Assembly (NCBI GenBank): GCA_045577675.1
Contig: JAZNIV010000054.1
Span: 1-18,120, forward strand
From: UBA1738 sp045577675
GTDB taxonomy: Bacteria > Bacillota > Clostridia > UBA1381
DNA: 18,120 nucleotides
Direction: 5' to 3'
The notes under the pieces: model-generated
The model's database searches: none
Told to the model about the DNA's origin: nothing
Seen by the model: only the letters and a program-made list of their open reading frames with translations
Position numbers and translations under genes: made by a program
Shown: positions 1 through 7,329 of the stretch, piece after piece
Layout of the letters: each line of letters begins with the position of its first letter
Numbering within the stretch: the stretch's first letter is position 1

Positions 1-467
1 TTTTCTTCATCAGGCTCAAGCCAGCAATCGGTTATTATGTATCCTATAAAAAAGTAGCTTCCAAGCCGCTCATTTATTGCCATATGGTTTTTCCCGATAA
101 AGGCAAGCCCTGAAAGGGTTGCCAAAAGCCGCTCATTAAGCGGTCCGTCATCGGCAAAAGCCGCTCCGCTAAAGCCTTGATTTTCAAGAAAGTCTACTAT
201 AGCTGACATCTTATTTCTTGCAACAGTGTGGTAATCAAGTCCCTGTGCGTATCTTGAAATATTTCCTTTTTCTGCACCACTGTAATACGAGAATGCACAA
301 ACTATTACGGTTTTTGCTCCCTCCATCAGAGCATCTGCATCTTTAGAGCAACAAAAACAGGCCCCTGCAGGAGAGGTTTCTATCCTTTTGAGATAACTCT
401 CTGCACTGCAAAAGCCTATATCGGATATTTTTTCTTTTTTTGCCAGTCTGATTATTTCCGATTTCAT
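1..467 (-). CDS. queG: Epoxyqueuosine reductase QueG-like iron-sulfur protein (5' part only)
   Basis: The gene starts at 467 and runs off the left edge, so only about 155 N-terminal residues are visible. The reading begins MKSEIIRLAKKEKISDIGFC. It contains RYAQGLDYH (about residues 74-82), then DDGPLNERLLATLSGLAFIGKN, then GSYFFIGYIIT. This is the QueG order: the RYA.G.DYH block, the acidic 'D..P..ER' block whose Asp is the proposed catalytic acid, and the GL..IGKN block. In the family, QueG is a cobalamin and [4Fe-4S] enzyme that reduces epoxyqueuosine to queuosine in tRNA. The Fe-S cysteines would lie outside the window. Its ATG overlaps the TGA of trxA (ATGA), so the two are translationally coupled and this is the last visible gene of the hflX operon. 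Wording such as GLAFIGKN rather than GLGWIGKN leaves room for a QueG-related '4Fe-4S double cluster' protein of other function. Confidence 0.8.
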   Translation of the reverse strand, partial: MKSEIIRLAKKEKISDIGFCSAESYLKRIETSPAGACFCCSKDADALMEGAKTVIVCAFSYYSGAEKGNISRYAQGLDYHTVARNKMSAIVDFLENQGFSGAAFADDGPLNERLLATLSGLAFIGKNHMAINERLGSYFFIGYIITDCWLEPDEE

Positions 468-778
468 AAAATTTCGTCAATCATATCCGCATAATCATCA
501 GCAGAATGTGCACCGATAAGCTTCTTTACTTCCTTTCCGTCCTTAAAAAGAATTACAGTTGGAATAGAAACAACTGCAAACTCAGCAGCCAAAGCTCCCT
601 GGTCATCCACATTGACCTTGCCTACATGAATTTTCCCTGCATATTCCTCAGCAATCTGGTCGATAACAGGCGACACCATACGGCACGGTCCGCACCAGCT
701 TGCCCAGAAATCTACTAAAACAGGTCTGTCTGACTTAACTATTTCATTAAAATTTTCCTTCGTTAATTCCATTACCAT
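464..778 (-). CDS. trxA: Thioredoxin
   Basis: This is a 104-residue single-domain thioredoxin, the normal family length. The active site WCGPC is at residues 28-32 and the cis-proline segment SIPT lies in the C-terminal half, followed by FKDGKEV. It is a cytoplasmic thiol-disulfide reductant with no signal peptide. Two ATGs lie six bases apart. The first (at 778) is preferred because AGGAGG at 788-793 sits nine bases upstream of it, against fifteen for the second. It lies 15 bases after the lipoprotein gene and overlaps queG by four bases, so it belongs to the hflX-yigZ-lipoprotein-trxA-queG operon. Confidence 0.97.
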   Translation of the reverse strand: MVMELTKENFNEIVKSDRPVLVDFWASWCGPCRMVSPVIDQIAEEYAGKIHVGKVNVDDQGALAAEFAVVSIPTVILFKDGKEVKKLIGAHSADDYADMIDEIL

Positions 779-793
779 AATAAAATTCCTCCT

Positions 794-1387
794 TTATTCC
801 TCTTCCGGCTCCGGGAAGGTTGTATACATATTGTTTATACCGCCTGTTGAGAACTGCTTTGTTGAATACTCCTGATACTCTACAAACATATCATCCTCAA
901 AGATGTAATTCCGGATTTCTCTGTCATTACCGCTGAAGATATATGCTGTAATAACCGGTGTCGCAAGTCCTTTCACAAAAGCCTCGCTCACCTCAGCATA
1001 AACATAGCCCTGCATCCTCTTGCTGAACAGGTTATATGCACCATCCTCTGAAATAACCGCAAGGGTCCAGTATTGGGAATCATCCCACATCATCTCTCCG
1101 TTTTTAGATTTTGCAGATGTCGCTAAAACTATTCTGTCTTTCTTTCCTTTTTGAGTGATTGAGAAATCATAATCCCCCATTATTGTCCAGTCGTTTGTCA
1201 TTTTCAGTGTCCTAGTCAGCGGAATGGTTGTCTTCGGTTCCTCGATTTCCTCCGGCTCGGGCGATGGTGTGTTTTGGACAATACCTTCTATCGGCGGCTC
1301 TGTTGTTTCCGGCGTAATCAGATCCGACGTTTTTTTACAGCCTGATGTAAGCATAAATATCAATAATAAACATAGCACCTTCTTCAT
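794..1387 (-). CDS. Putative lipoprotein of unknown function
   Basis: Read from the ATG at 1387 the product is 197 residues and begins MKKVLCLLLIFMLTSGC, a classic lipoprotein signal with lipobox LTSGC and acylated Cys17. A Pro/Glu/Thr-rich linker follows (about residues 25-55), then a globular domain of about 140 residues rich in beta-type residues, which I do not recognise. It should be anchored to the outer face of the cytoplasmic membrane. Two upstream in-frame ATGs exist, at 1393 and 1405. The one at 1405 overlaps the yigZ stop codon as ATGA but has no good ribosome binding site. GAGAGGG lies about nine bases before the 1387 ATG, and the signal peptide also fits best from there. It sits between yigZ and trxA in a continuous minus-strand operon. 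No function is proposed. Confidence 0.8.
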   Translation of the reverse strand: MKKVLCLLLIFMLTSGCKKTSDLITPETTEPPIEGIVQNTPSPEPEEIEEPKTTIPLTRTLKMTNDWTIMGDYDFSITQKGKKDRIVLATSAKSKNGEMMWDDSQYWTLAVISEDGAYNLFSKRMQGYVYAEVSEAFVKGLATPVITAYIFSGNDREIRNYIFEDDMFVEYQEYSTKQFSTGGINNMYTTFPEPEEE

Positions 1388-1401
1388 AGTCATAAACCCT
1401 C

Positions 1402-2040
1402 TCATATATCTATATATTTTTCTCCGATTTTTTTAATTATCGCTTTTCCCGATGTAAGCTCGATGACCTCATCTGTGAACTTTTCAACCTCTTCTTTTCT
1501 AAGACAAAGCCTAAACTCAACCTCATTTTCGTATATTGTGTCTTCCAGAATATATCCTTCGGAGGCTATCTTATACTGCATTTTCCCAACCAGCGTATAG
1601 TCCACCTTCACAGAATACTGCCGGCACAAAATTCTCGTTATCATTCCGGCATTTTCAAGTCCCTGCCGGCACGCCGCACCGTATGCATGCACCAAGCCGC
1701 CCGTACCTAAAAGTGTTCCTCCAAAATACCGCGTAACAACCACCGCGACATCTACAAGGCCCTCCTTGCGGATTGTGTCTAAAACCGGCATACCTGCCGT
1801 TCCGCCCGGCTCACCATCATCCGAATATCGGAAAATATTATTCTCATCAATCACATAAGCATAAACATTGTGTGTTGCATCACTGTACTCCGAACGCATT
1901 TCCGCAAGAAATTCAAGTGCCGCAGCCTCATCGCATACCGGCCTCACGTGCGTTATAAACTTGGATTTTTTCTCAATCAGCAATGCCTCGCCGGCATTTG
2001 CAACCGTCTTATAACATTCCTTTGTAGAAATATCAATCAA
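1402..2040 (-). CDS. yigZ: YigZ/IMPACT family protein
   Basis: This 212-residue protein has all the hallmark blocks of the UPF0029/IMPACT N-terminal domain: KSKFI (25-29), HNVYAY (57-62), RYSDDGEPGGTAGMPVL (71-87) and VVVTRYFGGTLLGTGGLVHAY (about 100-120). The remaining C-terminal part matches the DUF1949-type domain that follows in bacterial YigZ. Family members bind nucleic acid or ribosome-associated targets, and the bacterial role is poorly defined. The ATG overlaps the hflX stop codon by four bases, so the pair is translationally coupled. Full length, no anomalies. Confidence 0.95.
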   Translation of the reverse strand: MIDISTKECYKTVANAGEALLIEKKSKFITHVRPVCDEAAALEFLAEMRSEYSDATHNVYAYVIDENNIFRYSDDGEPGGTAGMPVLDTIRKEGLVDVAVVVTRYFGGTLLGTGGLVHAYGAACRQGLENAGMITRILCRQYSVKVDYTLVGKMQYKIASEGYILEDTIYENEVEFRLCLRKEEVEKFTDEVIELTSGKAIIKKIGEKYIDI

Positions 2041-3299
2041 CCCTCTTTTTCAACCAGATATTTTTTTAATTCCGCATAGGTGATGCTGTCTGCCAAAAGC
2101 CGAATCTGCGTCCCCTCGGCGGTGTACTCCTCCGACAGTATCTTTTGATTTTTGTGCAGCTCGCTCACAAGAGAGCCTTCGGTGTACGGAATCAGAACAC
2201 ACATCTCCTTTTTCTTGCCCGGAGCCGTATCTTCAATCAACTTCATCAGTCTGTCAATTCCAATATTCTCCTTAACCGAAATGCCAAGCCCTGCAAAATC
2301 ACCGCTATCTGTCAGCAAATCCACCTTATTATATACCTCTATAACAGGCTTCCCTGTCGCACCCAAATCAGACAGTACAGCTTCGACCACCTTGATATGG
2401 TTTTCATACTGCGGATTTGACGCATCAATCACATGAATAAGAAAGTCCGCAACCACAGTTTCCTCGAGTGTAGACTTAAATGCCTCCACCAAATGATGTG
2501 GCAGCTTTCTTATAAAACCAACCGTATCAACAAGCAAAATTTTTCTGTTATCCTCAAGTACAAGTCCTCTTGAAGTCGTGTCCAAGGTTGCAAACAGTTT
2601 ATTCTCTGCAAGGACATCACTGGAGGTCAGCTTGTTTAAAAGAGAGGACTTGCCGGCATTTGTGTAGCCCACAAGACAAGCAGTAATAGTTCCGTCTTTT
2701 CTTCTGCGGCTTCTTAGCAATTCTCTGTGCTTTTTAAGCTCCTTTATTTCTGATTCCAGTGCGGAAATTCTTCGGTTGATATGCCGCCTGTCCGACTCAA
2801 GCTTGGTTTCACCCGGGCCTCTCGTTCCGATACCGCCACCGGTACGGCTCATTTCAACGCCCAGTCCCCGAAGTCTCGGCAAGCGGTATTTGAGCTGTGC
2901 AAGCTCAACCTGCAGCTTACCCTCGCCGCTTTTTGCACGCATGGCAAAAATGTCGAGTATCAAAATCGTCCTGTCGATAACCTTTACCTCTAAAAAATCC
3001 GCAATGTTTCTGAGCTGGACAGGCGAAAGCTCATCATCAAAAATGACCGTATCGATTTCCATTGCCTGAACAGCCATCTTTACCTCTTCAAGCTTTCCTT
3101 CTCCCATATAGGTTGCAGCCTCTATGTCCGGCTTATTCTGAACAACCTCGCACACAACCTCGGCACCTGCTGTTTTTGCAAGCTCGCCAAGCTCCTTTAT
3201 AGATTCTTCCGTTGTATCGGAAAGCACGTCCCTGCTTCCGGTATGAACACCTGCAAGAAGCACCCTTTCCTTTTTTTCTTCGTTAGACTTGATTTCCAT
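2037..3299 (-). CDS. hflX: Ribosome-associated GTPase HflX
   Basis: The 420-residue protein has the HflX layout. An N-terminal nucleotide-binding domain (about 12-195) ends in the family signature SRTGGGIGTRGPGETKLE (151-168) and a charged helical stretch. The GTPase domain has P-loop GYTNAGKS (211-218), switch region LFATLDTT (235-242), G3 DTVGF (258-262) and G4 NKVD (324-327). A short C-terminal domain follows. HflX splits stalled or hibernating 70S ribosomes during stress. The start at 3299 has AAAGGA about eight bases upstream. It is the first gene of the operon and lies downstream of a near-consensus promoter (3335-3363). Confidence 0.97.
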   Translation of the reverse strand: MEIKSNEEKKERVLLAGVHTGSRDVLSDTTEESIKELGELAKTAGAEVVCEVVQNKPDIEAATYMGEGKLEEVKMAVQAMEIDTVIFDDELSPVQLRNIADFLEVKVIDRTILILDIFAMRAKSGEGKLQVELAQLKYRLPRLRGLGVEMSRTGGGIGTRGPGETKLESDRRHINRRISALESEIKELKKHRELLRSRRRKDGTITACLVGYTNAGKSSLLNKLTSSDVLAENKLFATLDTTSRGLVLEDNRKILLVDTVGFIRKLPHHLVEAFKSTLEETVVADFLIHVIDASNPQYENHIKVVEAVLSDLGATGKPVIEVYNKVDLLTDSGDFAGLGISVKENIGIDRLMKLIEDTAPGKKKEMCVLIPYTEGSLVSELHKNQKILSEEYTAEGTQIRLLADSITYAELKKYLVEKEG

Positions 3300-3334
3300 T
3301 AATTGTTCCTTTCCGGATTTTCCTGTATACCTTT

Positions 3335-3363
3335 ATTATCGTCTATTTTTCCCGTTTTGTCAA
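3335..3363 (-). promoter_or_regulatory. Sigma-A promoter for the hflX operon
   Basis: On the minus strand TTGACA (3358-3363) is followed after exactly 17 bases by GATAAT (3335-3340), matching 11 of 12 consensus bases. It lies about 35 bases upstream of the hflX start and points into the operon. Confidence 0.85.
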
Positions 3364-3402
3364 TAAAGAGCAGTCTTTTTTATAAAAAATTTAAAAAATC
3401 TA

Positions 3403-3431
3403 TGGAATTTTCTTCATTTATGTTGTATAAT
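3403..3431 (+). promoter_or_regulatory. Putative promoter for the Lrp-aminotransferase pair
   Basis: A perfect TATAAT lies at 3426-3431, with a weak -35 (TGGAAT, 3403-3408) 17 bases upstream. A second TATAAT overlaps downstream at 3440-3445. The weak -35 could mean regulated expression, for example by the Lrp-type product itself, but no operator repeat is obvious. It is divergent from and close to the hflX promoter. Confidence 0.55.
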
Positions 3432-3487
3432 GAGAGATATATAATGTAAAATGGTATAAATGTACGCTATAACAGGAGGAAACGGAT

Positions 3488-3973
3488 ATGGTAAACGATA
3501 TTCTTGACATTCTCGAAAAAACCGACAAAAAATTAACTAATGAACAGATTGCACAGATGCTTGGCAAGACCGAGGATGAGGTCGCCGCTATTATAAAGGG
3601 ACTTGAAAAAAATAACACCATTGTTGGCTACAAAACAATGATTAACTGGGAAAAAACCGACAAGGAGCTTGTAACCTCGATTATTGAGCTTAAAATTTCA
3701 CCGCAGCGTGGTGAGGGCTTTGACAAGGTTGCAGAAAAAATTTATAAATATTCTCAGGTTAAGTCGCTGTTCTTAATGTCCGGCTCCTACGACCTTTGCG
3801 TAATTATTGAAGGACAGTCGATGAAGGACGTTGCACTCTTTGTTGCTTCAAAGCTTGCTCCGATGGATAACGTCCTGAGTACCGCAACAAGCTTTGTTCT
3901 TAAAAAATATAAGGATGATGGAATGATTTTCTATAACGATGAAGAAGATTCCAGACAGGTGATAACACTATGA
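3488..3973 (+). CDS. Lrp/AsnC family transcriptional regulator
   Basis: A 161-residue protein. Residues 1-55 form a winged helix-turn-helix of AsnC type (LTNEQIAQMLGKTEDEVAAIIKGLEKNNTIVGYKT). Residues from about 65 to 145 form the RAM ligand-binding domain, including the typical segment VKSLFLMSGSYDLCVIIEG. Such proteins form octamer-like discs and respond to amino acids. AGGAGG (3474-3479) sits eight bases before the ATG. The stop codon overlaps the start of the aminotransferase gene (ATGA), so the regulator is produced together with the enzyme. Inference: it controls this aminotransferase or its pathway in response to an amino acid. The effector cannot be read from sequence. Confidence 0.93.
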   Translation: MVNDILDILEKTDKKLTNEQIAQMLGKTEDEVAAIIKGLEKNNTIVGYKTMINWEKTDKELVTSIIELKISPQRGEGFDKVAEKIYKYSQVKSLFLMSGSYDLCVIIEGQSMKDVALFVASKLAPMDNVLSTATSFVLKKYKDDGMIFYNDEEDSRQVITL

Positions 3974-5148
3974 TGAATTATGATAATATTTTAAATGAAA
4001 AAATCAAGAGTATTCCCCCATCAGGCATACGTAAATTTTTTGACGTTGCCGCTACAATGAAGGATGCAATCTCTTTGGGTGTGGGCGAGCCTGACTTTGT
4101 GACACCCTGGTCAATCCGCGAGGCAGGCATTTATTCTCTTGAAAAAGGAAGAACCTACTATACCGCAAACGCAGGACTTATTGAGCTTCGTCAGGAAATC
4201 TGCAACTACAACAGCAGAAAGTACGGCATTGAATACAATCCGGCAGATGAAGTACTTGTTACAGTAGGCGGAAGCGAGGCAATTGACCTTATGATTCGCT
4301 GTATCGTCGAGCCGGGCGAAGAGGTTCTTGTTCCCGAGCCCAGCTTTGTTTGCTACAAGCAGTGTACTACAATTTCCGGCGGTGTTCCGGTTACTATAGA
4401 AACAAAAGAGGAGGATAATTTCCGGCTGCTGCCCGAACAGCTAAAGGCTCACATCACTGACAAAACAAAGCTTCTTATTCTGCCCTTCCCGAATAACCCG
4501 ACAGGCGGAGTTATGTCGAAAGAGGATTTGGAGGCAATTGCAGAAGTCCTTCGCGGCACAAATATTATGGTTCTTTCCGACGAAATATACGGCGAGCTTC
4601 GGTACGGCGAGGAAAAGCATACACCGTTTTCTGCAATAGAGGGTATGCGTGAGCGTACAGTTATAGTAAACGGATTTTCCAAGACCTTTGCTATGACAGG
4701 CTGGAGGCTTGGCTATGCTATCGGTCCTGCACCGATTATAAAAGCGATGACAAAGCTTCACCAGTACGGCATTATGTCCAGCCCGACGACAAGCCAGTTT
4801 GCCGCAATCGAGGCACTTCGCTCCTGCGATCAGGACGTTGAAAATATGCGTCAGGAATACAACTATCGCAGACGTTACATAGTTGACGGATTCAGAAATA
4901 TGGGGCTTTCCTGCTTTGAGCCTTTGGGTGCATTTTATGTGTTCCCTTGCATTAAGTCTCTTGGTATGACAAGTGAAGAATTTGCAGAAAAGCTCTTAAA
5001 CGAAGAAAAGGTTGCCGTTGTTCCCGGAAATGCTTTCGGCGAAAGCGGCGAAGGCTTTATCCGCTGCTCCTACGCATATTCCATTGACAGCATTGAAGAA
5101 GCACTTGTAAGAATTGCAAGGTTTGTGGAAAAGTATAAAAAGAAATAA
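3970..5148 (+). CDS. Class I/II pyridoxal-phosphate aminotransferase
   Basis: A 392-residue fold-type I aminotransferase. Visible motifs are GVGEPDF near the N-terminus, YTANAGLIELR, the PNNPTGG block, the SDEIYGELRY block, and the PLP-lysine motif FSKTFAMTGWRLGY with Lys at about residue 238. The C-terminal FIRCSYA provides the carboxylate-binding Arg. Length and motifs fit the aspartate/aromatic/PatA-like subgroup. Substrate is uncertain: aromatic or aspartate-type amino acids and N-acetyl-diaminopimelate are all possible. The ATG at 3970 overlaps the stop codon of the Lrp-type gene, and another ATG follows directly, so the start could shift by one codon. A terminator hairpin lies just downstream. 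Confidence 0.93.
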   Translation: MMNYDNILNEKIKSIPPSGIRKFFDVAATMKDAISLGVGEPDFVTPWSIREAGIYSLEKGRTYYTANAGLIELRQEICNYNSRKYGIEYNPADEVLVTVGGSEAIDLMIRCIVEPGEEVLVPEPSFVCYKQCTTISGGVPVTIETKEEDNFRLLPEQLKAHITDKTKLLILPFPNNPTGGVMSKEDLEAIAEVLRGTNIMVLSDEIYGELRYGEEKHTPFSAIEGMRERTVIVNGFSKTFAMTGWRLGYAIGPAPIIKAMTKLHQYGIMSSPTTSQFAAIEALRSCDQDVENMRQEYNYRRRYIVDGFRNMGLSCFEPLGAFYVFPCIKSLGMTSEEFAEKLLNEEKVAVVPGNAFGESGEGFIRCSYAYSIDSIEEALVRIARFVEKYKKK

Positions 5149-5159
5149 AATAAACACAA

Positions 5160-5188
5160 AAAATGACCACCTGATAAGTGGTCATTTT
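5160..5188. terminator. Bidirectional hairpin terminator
   Basis: AAAATGACCAC (5160-5170) pairs perfectly with GTGGTCATTTT (5178-5188) around a 7-base loop. A-rich and T-rich ends make it usable on both strands: for the plus-strand aminotransferase operon and for the minus-strand tRNA-Thr transcript. Confidence 0.85.
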
Positions 5189-5213
5189 GATTGCAGCATA
5201 GCTTACTCTGCCG

Positions 5214-5288
5214 TGGAGCTGGTGAAGGGAATCGAACCCCCAACCTGCGGTTTACGATACCGCTGCTCTACCTTTGAGCCACACCAGC
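5214..5288 (-). tRNA. tRNA-Thr (anticodon CGT)
   Basis: The 75-base gene folds as a complete cloverleaf. The acceptor stem is GCTGGTG/CACCAGC and the D stem is GCTC/GAGC with a 7-base loop containing GG. The anticodon stem is GCGGT/ACCGC with loop ATCGTAA, giving anticodon CGT, which reads ACG. The T stem is GGGGG/CCCTT with two G-U pairs and loop TTCGATT. Discriminator T and CCA are encoded. It lies only 10 bases downstream of the yqeY terminator and is followed by a second hairpin. Confidence 0.95.
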
Positions 5289-5298
5289 ATTGAAATTT

Positions 5299-5326
5299 AA
5301 AAAGAGAGCCAAAAGGCTCTCTTTTT
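5299..5326 (-). terminator. Intrinsic terminator after yqeY
   Basis: On the minus strand GAGAGCC pairs with GGCTCTC around a TTTT loop, extended by an A5/T5 pairing and followed by a T run. It begins eight bases after the yqeY stop codon. The symmetrical A and T ends mean it could act in either direction. Confidence 0.88.
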
Positions 5327-5333
5327 ACATCAA

Positions 5334-5777
5334 CTACGATAATAAACCTTTTGCGATTTCATTTATCATACGACCGTCGGCACGTCCGACAGTTTTGGCC
5401 TTAGCTGCTGCCATAACCTTGCCCATATCCTTAATAGATGAGGCACCAAGCTCGTCTACAATCTCCTTGATTATAGCCTCAAGCTCTTCCTTCGTCAGCT
5501 GCTTTGGCAGATAATCCATCAAAACATCCATTTCCGCCTTTAATTCGGCGATTAAATCGTCTCGGCCACTCTTTTCATAATCTGGGAGAGAGTCCTTGCG
5601 TTGCTTTAGCTGCTTTGCAATTACCTCCAGAACTCCGTTATCATCAAGAGTTACCTTATTATCCTTTTCAATCTGCAGCACGCCTGCTCGCACAAGCTGT
5701 ACTACATTTTTACGGATTACATTCTTATCTTTCATTGCCGACTTTAAATCTTCGGCAAGTCTTTCCTTGAGAGTCAT
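5334..5777 (-). CDS. yqeY: GatB/YqeY domain protein
   Basis: A 147-residue all-helical protein with the YqeY sequence pattern: MTLKERLAEDLKSAMKDKN at the start, the central KQRKDSLPDYEKSGRDDL, LMDYLPKQLTKEEL, and the C-terminal GKVMAAAKAKTVGRADGRMINE. The domain resembles the tRNA-binding tail of GatB, but the function of the stand-alone protein is unclear. It follows rpsU by 13 bases, and AGGAAG overlaps the rpsU stop codon and serves as the likely ribosome binding site. rpsU-yqeY is a long-known conserved pair in Firmicutes. Confidence 0.95.
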   Translation of the reverse strand: MTLKERLAEDLKSAMKDKNVIRKNVVQLVRAGVLQIEKDNKVTLDDNGVLEVIAKQLKQRKDSLPDYEKSGRDDLIAELKAEMDVLMDYLPKQLTKEELEAIIKEIVDELGASSIKDMGKVMAAAKAKTVGRADGRMINEIAKGLLS

Positions 5778-5790
5778 CTTAAACTACTTC

Positions 5791-5967
5791 CTATTTAAAC
5801 TTTCTCTTACGAGCAGCCTCGGATTTCTTTTTGCGTTTAACGCTTGGCTTTTCGTAATGTTCGCGTTTTCTGATTTCAGACATAACTCCTGATTTAGCAC
5901 ACTGACGCTTAAATCTTCTAAGAGCACTGTCCAGTGATTCATTTTCTTTTACACGAATTTCTGACAT
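5791..5967 (-). CDS. rpsU: Small ribosomal subunit protein bS21
   Basis: A 58-codon gene reading MSEIRVKENESLDSALRRFK, then RQCAKSGVMSEIRKREHYEKPS and a Lys/Arg-rich C-terminus ending KRKFK. This is full-length bS21, which sits near the anti-Shine-Dalgarno end of 16S rRNA and aids initiation. The ribosome binding site is unusually purine-rich, GGAGGGAGGG, about nine bases before the ATG. An 83-base leader separates the start from the consensus promoter at 6058-6087. A short CCGG/CCGG pairing could form just upstream of the ribosome binding site, but I do not claim regulation. The operon continues into yqeY. Confidence 0.97.
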   Translation of the reverse strand: MSEIRVKENESLDSALRRFKRQCAKSGVMSEIRKREHYEKPSVKRKKKSEAARKRKFK

Positions 5968-6057
5968 TTGTATTTCCCTCCCTCCGGCAAAACAATTTCC
6001 GGCTGTTTGATGGATAGATGGAGAATATGATTATCTTCATACTTACCCACGCTACAT

Positions 6058-6087
6058 ATTATAACTTATTTTATACATAATTGTCAA
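6058..6087 (-). promoter_or_regulatory. Consensus sigma-A promoter for rpsU-yqeY
   Basis: On the minus strand a perfect TTGACA (6082-6087) and a perfect TATAAT (6058-6063) are separated by 18 bases. The expected transcription start is near 6051. Confidence 0.88.
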
Positions 6088-6124
6088 GTTTTTTAGAAAT
6101 ATTTTTACAAAAATTAAAAAATAA

Positions 6125-6146
6125 TCCGGATACCTTAGTATCCGGA
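6125..6146 (-). terminator. Intrinsic terminator of the stalk-domain gene
   Basis: TCCGGATAC (6125-6133) pairs perfectly with GTATCCGGA (6138-6146) around a 4-base loop. On the minus strand a T-rich tract follows (TTATTTTTTAATTTTTG). It lies 15 bases after the stop codon of the gene ending at 6162. Confidence 0.88.
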
Positions 6147-6161
6147 CTCTTTCAAGCTTAA

Positions 6162-7181
6162 TTATTTAACTGTAATCGGAGTTGTGTCTATGTAAAGCTC
6201 AGTGTATTTTGAAACTGAGAAGTATTCTTCATCACCTGTTGTTACAACAAGCTCGGTGTTGTTTCCAAGTTCACTTACTCCGTCTGACAAAGCAAATTCT
6301 CCGCCCTTGTCATTTAAAGCTGTCATTGTGATTTCAAGAACAGTTCCATCCTCTGACGGCAGATATGCGTTTGCCGGCAGGTCAAGGGTGATAACCTTCA
6401 TACAACCTTCCATAAAGTTAGGGTTATTTGCTGAAAGTTGAGCATTTCTTTCTTCTCCGTTTTCAATAACCTTAAAGCCTGAGTAGCTGAAGTTTTCGCT
6501 GTTATAGAAAATACTTACAGTTGTTGAGCAAAGCTTTGCATTTTCATTGATTTTTTCAATATCAGCAAGCTTAACCTTGATTTTTACTTCGTCGCCTTCC
6601 TTAATGCCCTCAGCATCACAGTCGATTGACAGCTTAGGGAGCTTTTCCTTGTAAAGGTCAGCAATTACAACATCCTCTGCAGTTGCGTCCATATCGGCTG
6701 CCTTTGCCGCTCTTTTGGCCTGCTTTGTTGTGATTTGCGTCAGCATAGTTTCTTCGTTCCAGTTTACGGTTGCACCAAGATTCTCTGCTATAACGCGTAT
6801 CGGAAGCATTGTTCTGTCATTTATAATTACAGGAGCAACATCCGATGTAATTTTTGTCTCATCTGCCTTTAGAACACTTGTGAACTGGAATTTTGTGATT
6901 TCAGGATTGTCAATCGTAAGAACAAGGATAGTTACGTTGTCATAGGATTCAACCGTTACTTCTCTTTTCTCGCCGTCCCACTTAACCTCTGCACCCATTG
7001 TTTCAAGCACACGTCTTACCGGAACATAAAGTCTGTCATTCTGAATAACCGGCGGCTGCTCCTCACGGAACATAATGCCTCTGCCGTCTACCTTGATTTC
7101 CGGCTGTACCTCTTTTTCAGCGAATGCTGTAGCTGTTGCCGAAACAGCAAGAGCCATAAGTAAACTTATAATTTTTTTCAT
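6162..7181 (-). CDS. Secreted protein with copper-amine-oxidase-N-like stalk domains
   Basis: A 339-residue protein. Residues 1-21 are a Sec signal peptide with probable cleavage AFA|EKE and no lipobox. Residues about 25-150 contain two repeats of the 'copper amine oxidase N-terminal/stalk' type: VIQNDRLYVPVRRVLETMGAEVKWD and VIINDRTMLPIRVIAENLGATVNWN. These are small surface domains common in Clostridia and not enzymatic. The C-terminal half (about 175-335) is beta-rich with an acidic bias and phrases such as VSIFYNSENFSYSGFKV, which suggests an immunoglobulin- or cohesin-like fold; that is only a guess. GGAGG lies eight bases before the ATG. It is monocistronic, with its own promoter and terminator. 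Confidence 0.87.
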   Translation of the reverse strand: MKKIISLLMALAVSATATAFAEKEVQPEIKVDGRGIMFREEQPPVIQNDRLYVPVRRVLETMGAEVKWDGEKREVTVESYDNVTILVLTIDNPEITKFQFTSVLKADETKITSDVAPVIINDRTMLPIRVIAENLGATVNWNEETMLTQITTKQAKRAAKAADMDATAEDVVIADLYKEKLPKLSIDCDAEGIKEGDEVKIKVKLADIEKINENAKLCSTTVSIFYNSENFSYSGFKVIENGEERNAQLSANNPNFMEGCMKVITLDLPANAYLPSEDGTVLEITMTALNDKGGEFALSDGVSELGNNTELVVTTGDEEYFSVSKYTELYIDTTPITVK

Positions 7182-7214
7182 ATTTTTTCCTCCGTTTTGG
7201 TTTTACTTTTTATA

Positions 7215-7243
7215 ATTCTATCACACTTTTTAAAAAACTACAA
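7215..7243 (-). promoter_or_regulatory. Extended -10 promoter for the stalk-domain gene
   Basis: On the minus strand TTGTAG (7238-7243) lies 17 bases before TAGAAT (7215-7220). The -10 is preceded by TGA, giving an extended TGn element that compensates for the weak -35. Confidence 0.65.
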
Positions 7244-7271
7244 GTTTTTTTATAAATTTCATAAAAATTGC

Positions 7272-7300
7272 TGGTAATATGAGCAGTTTTATTGTATAAT
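7272..7300 (+). promoter_or_regulatory. Putative promoter for cdaA-cdaR-hslO
   Basis: A perfect TATAAT at 7295-7300 lies 30 bases before the cdaA ATG, with a poor -35 (TGGTAA, 7272-7277) at 17-base spacing. TTGCTG at 7268-7273 is a better hexamer but 21 bases away. The -10 is convincing and the -35 is not. Confidence 0.55.
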
Positions 7301-7329
7301 TATAAGAGAACGCTTTGGGAGGTAAGAAA

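Noticed and set aside
3440..3445. Second TATAAT as the main -10 for the Lrp-type gene
   Set aside because: It is A/T-rich background with no -35 candidate better than the one for the upstream TATAAT. It is mentioned as an alternative only.
7315..7329. TTG start extending CdaA by five residues
   Set aside because: The GGGAGG ribosome binding site at 7317-7322 would be inside the coding sequence, and the ATG at 7330 is correctly spaced from it.
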